Of a stretch of 64,000 bases of DNA, positions 63,701-64,000 are shown one piece after another. Made by a program: the position numbers and the translations under genes. The DNA comes from Bacteroidota bacterium (GTDB lineage Bacteria; Bacteroidota; Bacteroidia; Chitinophagales; Chitinophagaceae), in assembly GCA_947452905.1 (NCBI GenBank), contig CANGEP010000001.1:372001-436000 (forward strand), read 5' to 3'. The number at the start of each line of letters is the position of its first letter. Positions within the stretch are counted from its first letter, which is position 1. The notes below the pieces were generated by a model. That model had not been told where the DNA came from. It did not search any database and saw nothing but the letters and a program-made list of their open reading frames with translations.

Positions 63701-64000
63701 TTATTTAGGCACTTTCCATCCAAAATATTCATTCGCATTATTAAAACAAATGTCCTCCACTAATTTACCAATCCACTCGATATCATTAGGTAATTCACCG
63801 TTTTCTATTTCCTTCCCAAATATATTACATAAAATGCGTCTAAAATACTCGTGTCTTGGATAGGATAAGAAACTTCTAGAATCGGTCAACATACCCACAA
63901 AACGACTTAATAATCCCATATTACTGAGCGCATTAATTTGTTTCTCCATACCATCTTTTTGATCCAAAAACCACCAACCCGATCCAAATTGAACTTTACC
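63701..64000 (-). CDS. uxaC: Glucuronate (uronate) isomerase, C-terminal part
   Basis: The last ~99 codons of UxaC, which converts glucuronate to fructuronate and galacturonate to tagaturonate. The frame is open to the right window edge (first complete codon 64000-63998). Family signature stretches are [38 protein letters not shown] and [14 protein letters not shown]. It is the most upstream visible gene of the uronate operon. uxuA/uxuB, needed to take fructuronate to KDG, would lie outside the window. Confidence 0.93.
   Translation of the reverse strand, partial: GKVQFGSGWWFLDQKDGMEKQINALSNMGLLSRFVGMLTDSRSFLSYPRHEYFRRILCNIFGKEIENGELPNDIEWIGKLVEDICFNNANEYFGWKVPK

Noticed and set aside
1..64000. 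CRISPR arrays, rRNA genes, insertion sequences, replication origin
   Set aside because: No regularly spaced repeats, rRNA-like stretches, transposase genes or DnaA-box clusters were seen on either strand.

Overview
The window looks like a chromosomal segment of a low-GC member of the Bacteroidota, most likely the Chitinophagaceae or a close relative. The evidence is the SusC/SusD pair with an ECF sigma factor and FecR anti-sigma factor, a fused SecDF, a NagB fused to a PIG-L domain, bacillithiol genes, a futalosine-pathway MqnE, and repeated -7 boxes of the form TAnnTTTG (some with TTG exactly 20 bp upstream) in place of the usual sigma-70 sites. No phage, insertion sequence, CRISPR array or rRNA is visible. 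Family placement is inference.

Layout. 1-9.3 kb (mostly + strand): the 3' part of dnaE, thioredoxin, a nucleoside transporter, mqnE, a secreted SxxK serine hydrolase, an aminotransferase and an rRNA-methyltransferase-like gene, then convergent coaE. 9.4-17.5 kb: yajC and nusB leftward, groES-groEL rightward, a YhhN membrane protein, a small membrane protein overlapping an FKBP lipoprotein, and secDF. 17.6-31.5 kb (mostly - strand): an A-type Fe-S protein, a methylmalonyl-CoA mutase catalytic subunit, an M20 peptidase, yggS, an acyl-CoA dehydrogenase with a palindromic operator candidate, an apparent bshB1-aguB-aguA-amidase operon, rpmE2, lgt-yajQ, a bacilliredoxin and arginine decarboxylase. 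speA, aguA and aguB together encode arginine to agmatine to N-carbamoylputrescine to putrescine. 30.8-34.2 kb: the classical thrS-infC-rpmI-rplT cluster with a GC-rich leader before rpmI. 34.3-45.0 kb: two unrecognised exported proteins, an ABC-F ATPase, an S9 peptidase, and + strand pfkA, pyk and nagB/PIG-L.

45.0-58.0 kb: tRNA-Arg(ACG) followed by a compact set of nested palindromes, then an eight-gene leftward run: SSS symporter, 60-aa membrane protein, ECF sigma, FecR, SusC with an STN signalling domain, SusD, penicillin-acylase-family Ntn hydrolase and gamma-glutamyltransferase. It is organised like a polysaccharide-utilisation locus but carries two amide-bond-acting Ntn hydrolases and no glycosidase, so its substrate is probably an N-acyl or gamma-glutamyl compound. 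This is the most unusual system in the window.

58.1-64.0 kb: myo-inositol oxygenase (+) faces a leftward operon uxaC(partial)-kduD-kduI-kdgK-eda-exuT. Together they suggest that inositol is oxidised to glucuronate, which then feeds the 2-keto-3-deoxygluconate route to pyruvate and glyceraldehyde-3-phosphate.

Several real start codons lie downstream of the longest-ORF starts, because promoter -7 boxes fall inside the longer reading frames. I moved those starts. Promoter, operator and leader calls come from reading the sequence only.
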